Below, piece after piece: positions 62,557 to 64,000 of a stretch of 64,000 bases of DNA. The DNA comes from Vulcanimicrobiota bacterium. Lineage in GTDB: Bacteria > Vulcanimicrobiota > Vulcanimicrobiia > Vulcanimicrobiales > Vulcanimicrobiaceae. Where the stretch lies: contig PMSI01000007.1 in NCBI GenBank assembly GCA_003168375.1, positions 62,001-126,000 on the forward strand, in the 5' to 3' direction. The stretch's first letter is position 1; each line of letters starts with the position of its first letter. The translations under genes were made by a program, and so were the position numbers. A model generated the notes under the pieces. That model was not told the origin of the DNA and made no database searches. It worked only from the letters and a program-made list of their open reading frames with translations.

Positions 62557-62610
62557 GGACGGACCCGGCGCGCTGCCTCGTGCAGCCCACACCCGGCGTC
62601 GGGTCCGTCC
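62557..62610. terminator. Hairpin between convergent genes
   Basis: GGACGGACCCG at 62557-62567 pairs perfectly with CGGGTCCGTCC at 62600-62610 (11 bp, 32-base loop) in the gap between the Met-rich gene and the convergent CoxG gene. It lacks a T-tract, so it may be a bidirectional, Rho-assisted terminator or an RNA element. Confidence 0.4.
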
Positions 62611-62629
62611 GCCTCGCGGCTGCGGTTCG

Positions 62630-63070
62630 TCAGACGAGCTTGGCGAGGTTCGCGGCGAACGCCGCGATGGTTTTCTGCGCGACGCCTTCGATCAGGCGGC
62701 CGCCGACCGTCGCGACGATCCCGCTGATCTGCGCGTCGGCGTGCAGAGCGACGTGCGTCTTGCCGTCGCGCGCGGTCGCGGTCGAGACGATCGTCGCGCT
62801 GACCCCGCCGCGGCCGCGCAACTCGTCGCCCTTCACCTTGAGCGTCGCGACGTGGGTCGCGTCGTCGAACGACTCGACGACGATCGTCGCGCGGTAGCTC
62901 ACCGAGACCGGGCCGATTTTTACCGCGACCTTCGCGCGGTACGTCCGCTCGTCGACCATTTCGGTGATCTCGGCATTGGGTATGCAGGTCGCGACGCGCG
63001 GGACGTCTTTGAGCAGCGGCCACACGCGCTCGAGCGGCGCGTCGACGTCGAAGGCGTCGTCGATCGTCAC
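62630..63070 (-). CDS. CoxG/SRPBCC-family carbon monoxide dehydrogenase accessory protein
   Basis: A 146-residue START/SRPBCC-fold protein of the CoxG type. The family pattern is DAPLERVWPLLKDVPRVATCIPNAE near the N-terminus, YRAKVAVKIGPVSVSYRATI, and the C-terminal QISGIVATVGGRLIEGVAQKT. CoxG and relatives help anchor or assemble molybdenum hydroxylases at the membrane. GTG at 63070 overlaps the XdhC stop by 4 bases. Last gene of a cox/xdh accessory run that continues beyond the right edge. Confidence 0.83.
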   Translation of the reverse strand: MTIDDAFDVDAPLERVWPLLKDVPRVATCIPNAEITEMVDERTYRAKVAVKIGPVSVSYRATIVVESFDDATHVATLKVKGDELRGRGGVSATIVSTATARDGKTHVALHADAQISGIVATVGGRLIEGVAQKTIAAFAANLAKLV

Positions 63071-63864
63071 GGCAAGGACGCCGGGGTGCGCGCGTTGTGG
63101 ACGGGCAACGTTCCCTCGCTCAGCCGGCCGCCGCGGCGCGCTTCGCGGAGTGCGATGATCTCGGCGGCGATCGAGATCGCCGTCTCCTCGGGAGTGCGCG
63201 CGCCGATGTCGAGACCGATCGGTGCGCTGATGCGTGCCAAGTCGTCGTCGCCGACGCCGTGCGCGCGCAGCTCCTCGATGCGGTTCGCGTGCGTGCGGCG
63301 GCTCCCCATCGCACCGATGTAGCCGGCCTCGGTGCGTAGCGCGACGCGCAGCAGCGGGATGTCGAACTTCACGTCGTGGGTGAGCACGATCAGTGCGGTC
63401 CGCGTGTCGACCGGCGCCTTCGCGAGGAACTCGTCGGGCCACGCCACGACGATCTCGTCGGCATCGGGGATGCGCTGCTTCGTCGCGAACACCGGTCGCG
63501 CGTCGATCACGGTCACCTGGTAGCCGAGATACTTGCCGATCCGCGCCATCGCGCGCGAGAAGTCGATCGCTCCGAACACGTACATCACCGGCTTCGGCGC
63601 GTAGGCGGCGATGAACAGCCGCACCTCGACGCCGACCGGCTCGCCGTCCTCGCCGAACGAGCGCGTCGCGGTCTCACCGACGGCGAGGAGCGCGCGCGCC
63701 TCGCCTGCCCCCGCGACGTTCAGCCCGGGCGTGCCGAGATCGCCGGACACGTCGTCGTCGAAGACGAGCAGCTTCGCTCCGGCCTGCGGGCCGTCGATGC
63801 GCGTGACGAGCGCGACCGGGCGGTCGGCGTGCAGCGCTTCCGCCAGACGCTCGAAGAGCGTCAC
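63067..63864 (-). CDS. XdhC/CoxF-type molybdenum hydroxylase maturation protein
   Basis: A 265-residue XdhC-family protein, which binds molybdenum cofactor and delivers the sulfurated form to xanthine dehydrogenase-like enzymes. The N-terminal XdhC domain (VALVTRIDGPQAGAKLLV) and the Rossmann C-terminal domain are visible (YVFGAIDFSRAMARIGKYLGYQVTVIDAR, VLTHDVKFDIPLL, GYIGAMGSRRT, GLDIGARTPEETAISIAAEI). GTG at 63864 overlaps the stop of an upstream XdhC-N fragment. The dehydrogenase subunits are presumably past the window's right edge. Confidence 0.9.
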   Translation of the reverse strand: MTLFERLAEALHADRPVALVTRIDGPQAGAKLLVFDDDVSGDLGTPGLNVAGAGEARALLAVGETATRSFGEDGEPVGVEVRLFIAAYAPKPVMYVFGAIDFSRAMARIGKYLGYQVTVIDARPVFATKQRIPDADEIVVAWPDEFLAKAPVDTRTALIVLTHDVKFDIPLLRVALRTEAGYIGAMGSRRTHANRIEELRAHGVGDDDLARISAPIGLDIGARTPEETAISIAAEIIALREARRGGRLSEGTLPVHNARTPASLP

Positions 63865-64000
63865 CAGTCGAGCCGCTCGACGAAGACGTGGATCGTCCCG
63901 CCGCAGGTCAGTCCGACCGAGATCGCGTCGGCGTCGCTGATCCCGTAGCTGACCAGGCGCGGGCGACCGGTTGCGATCGCATCCTGCGCTTCCTCGTAGA
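63861..64000 (-). CDS. XdhC N-terminal-domain (CoxI-like) protein, partial
   Basis: Only the last 45 residues lie inside the window (YEEAQDAIATGRPRLVSYGI...VGLTCGGTIHVFVERLDW). CGG followed by a short beta strand is the conserved end of the XdhC/CoxI N-terminal domain. The gene begins past the right edge, and its stop overlaps the XdhC gene downstream. Together they form a split or paired XdhC system. Confidence 0.75.
   Translation of the reverse strand, partial: YEEAQDAIATGRPRLVSYGISDADAISVGLTCGGTIHVFVERLDW

Overview
This 64 kb window is a gene-dense, high-GC stretch of bacterial chromosome with no rRNA, no prophage and no CRISPR array. Hfq sits beside a MutL that carries an intact endonuclease motif, next to MutS, MiaA, DapF, UvrC, Der, EF-P and PlsY. 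Actinobacteria normally lack Hfq and MutS/MutL, so this is probably a high-GC non-actinobacterial lineage. The mix of hopanoid modification genes, feruloyl-CoA synthetase, PobA and cox/xdh accessory genes would fit a soil phylum such as Candidatus Eremiobacterota (WPS-2). That placement is inference and the window cannot prove it. Genes are tightly packed, often with 4-nt ATGA/GTGA overlaps, and GTG starts are frequent.

Layout. 0.1-2.7 kb: GH25 lysozyme, R2-like diiron protein, DUF1648-like membrane protein and acylphosphatase. 2.8-7.5 kb: a translationally coupled operon paaN - thioesterase - feruloyl-CoA synthetase-like ligase - ROK kinase. 7.5-9.8 kb (minus): pheA, D-aminopeptidase, TPR protein. 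9.9-17.1 kb: a SprT-like gene, then a long minus operon der-plsY-efp-cyclase-fecR-tauE-dsrE-like. 17.1-21.3 kb: PEGA protein, miaB, and the hopanoid head-group pair hpnI/hpnK. 21.4-31 kb: mutS, then a Uma2 nuclease and a solitary TnpB wedged before mutL-miaA-hfq-dapF-radical SAM. 31-34 kb (minus): DUF1521-like secreted protein, a putative small Cys protein, DUF1304, two TrkA proteins. 34-38.6 kb: tRNA-Pro with terminator, secreted hypothetical, Clp-N protein, DedA, esterase, uvrC. 38.6-39.6 kb: low-GC orphan genes. 39.6-44.7 kb: Tat-exported hydrolase, holin-like protein, Ala-rich lipoprotein, glutathionylspermidine-synthase-like enzyme, serine hydrolase, pyrD. 45.2-46.7 kb: tmRNA followed by a region with eight copies of a degenerate CATTGGGCTGT-type repeat flanking an orphan coiled-coil gene. 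46.6-54.7 kb: membrane and LTxxQ-repeat proteins, tandem GNAT, a frameshifted purine permease, and a minus operon of creatininase, propeller lipoprotein, LOG and MBL proteins. 54.8-64 kb: PEP carboxylase, pobA, S41 protease, a 5'-truncated Cys-rich gene fragment, an NRAMP-like transporter, a Met/Pro-rich secreted protein, and CoxG/XdhC accessory genes running off the right edge.

Themes are aromatic-acid catabolism (paaN, feruloyl-CoA ligase, pobA), genome maintenance and RNA modification (mutS, mutL, uvrC, miaA, miaB, hfq, ssrA), hopanoid tailoring, and molybdo-hydroxylase maturation. The least explained features are the repeat cluster behind tmRNA, the tmRNA's odd T-loop, the TnpB/Uma2 pair splitting mutS from mutL, and several broken or start-less genes.
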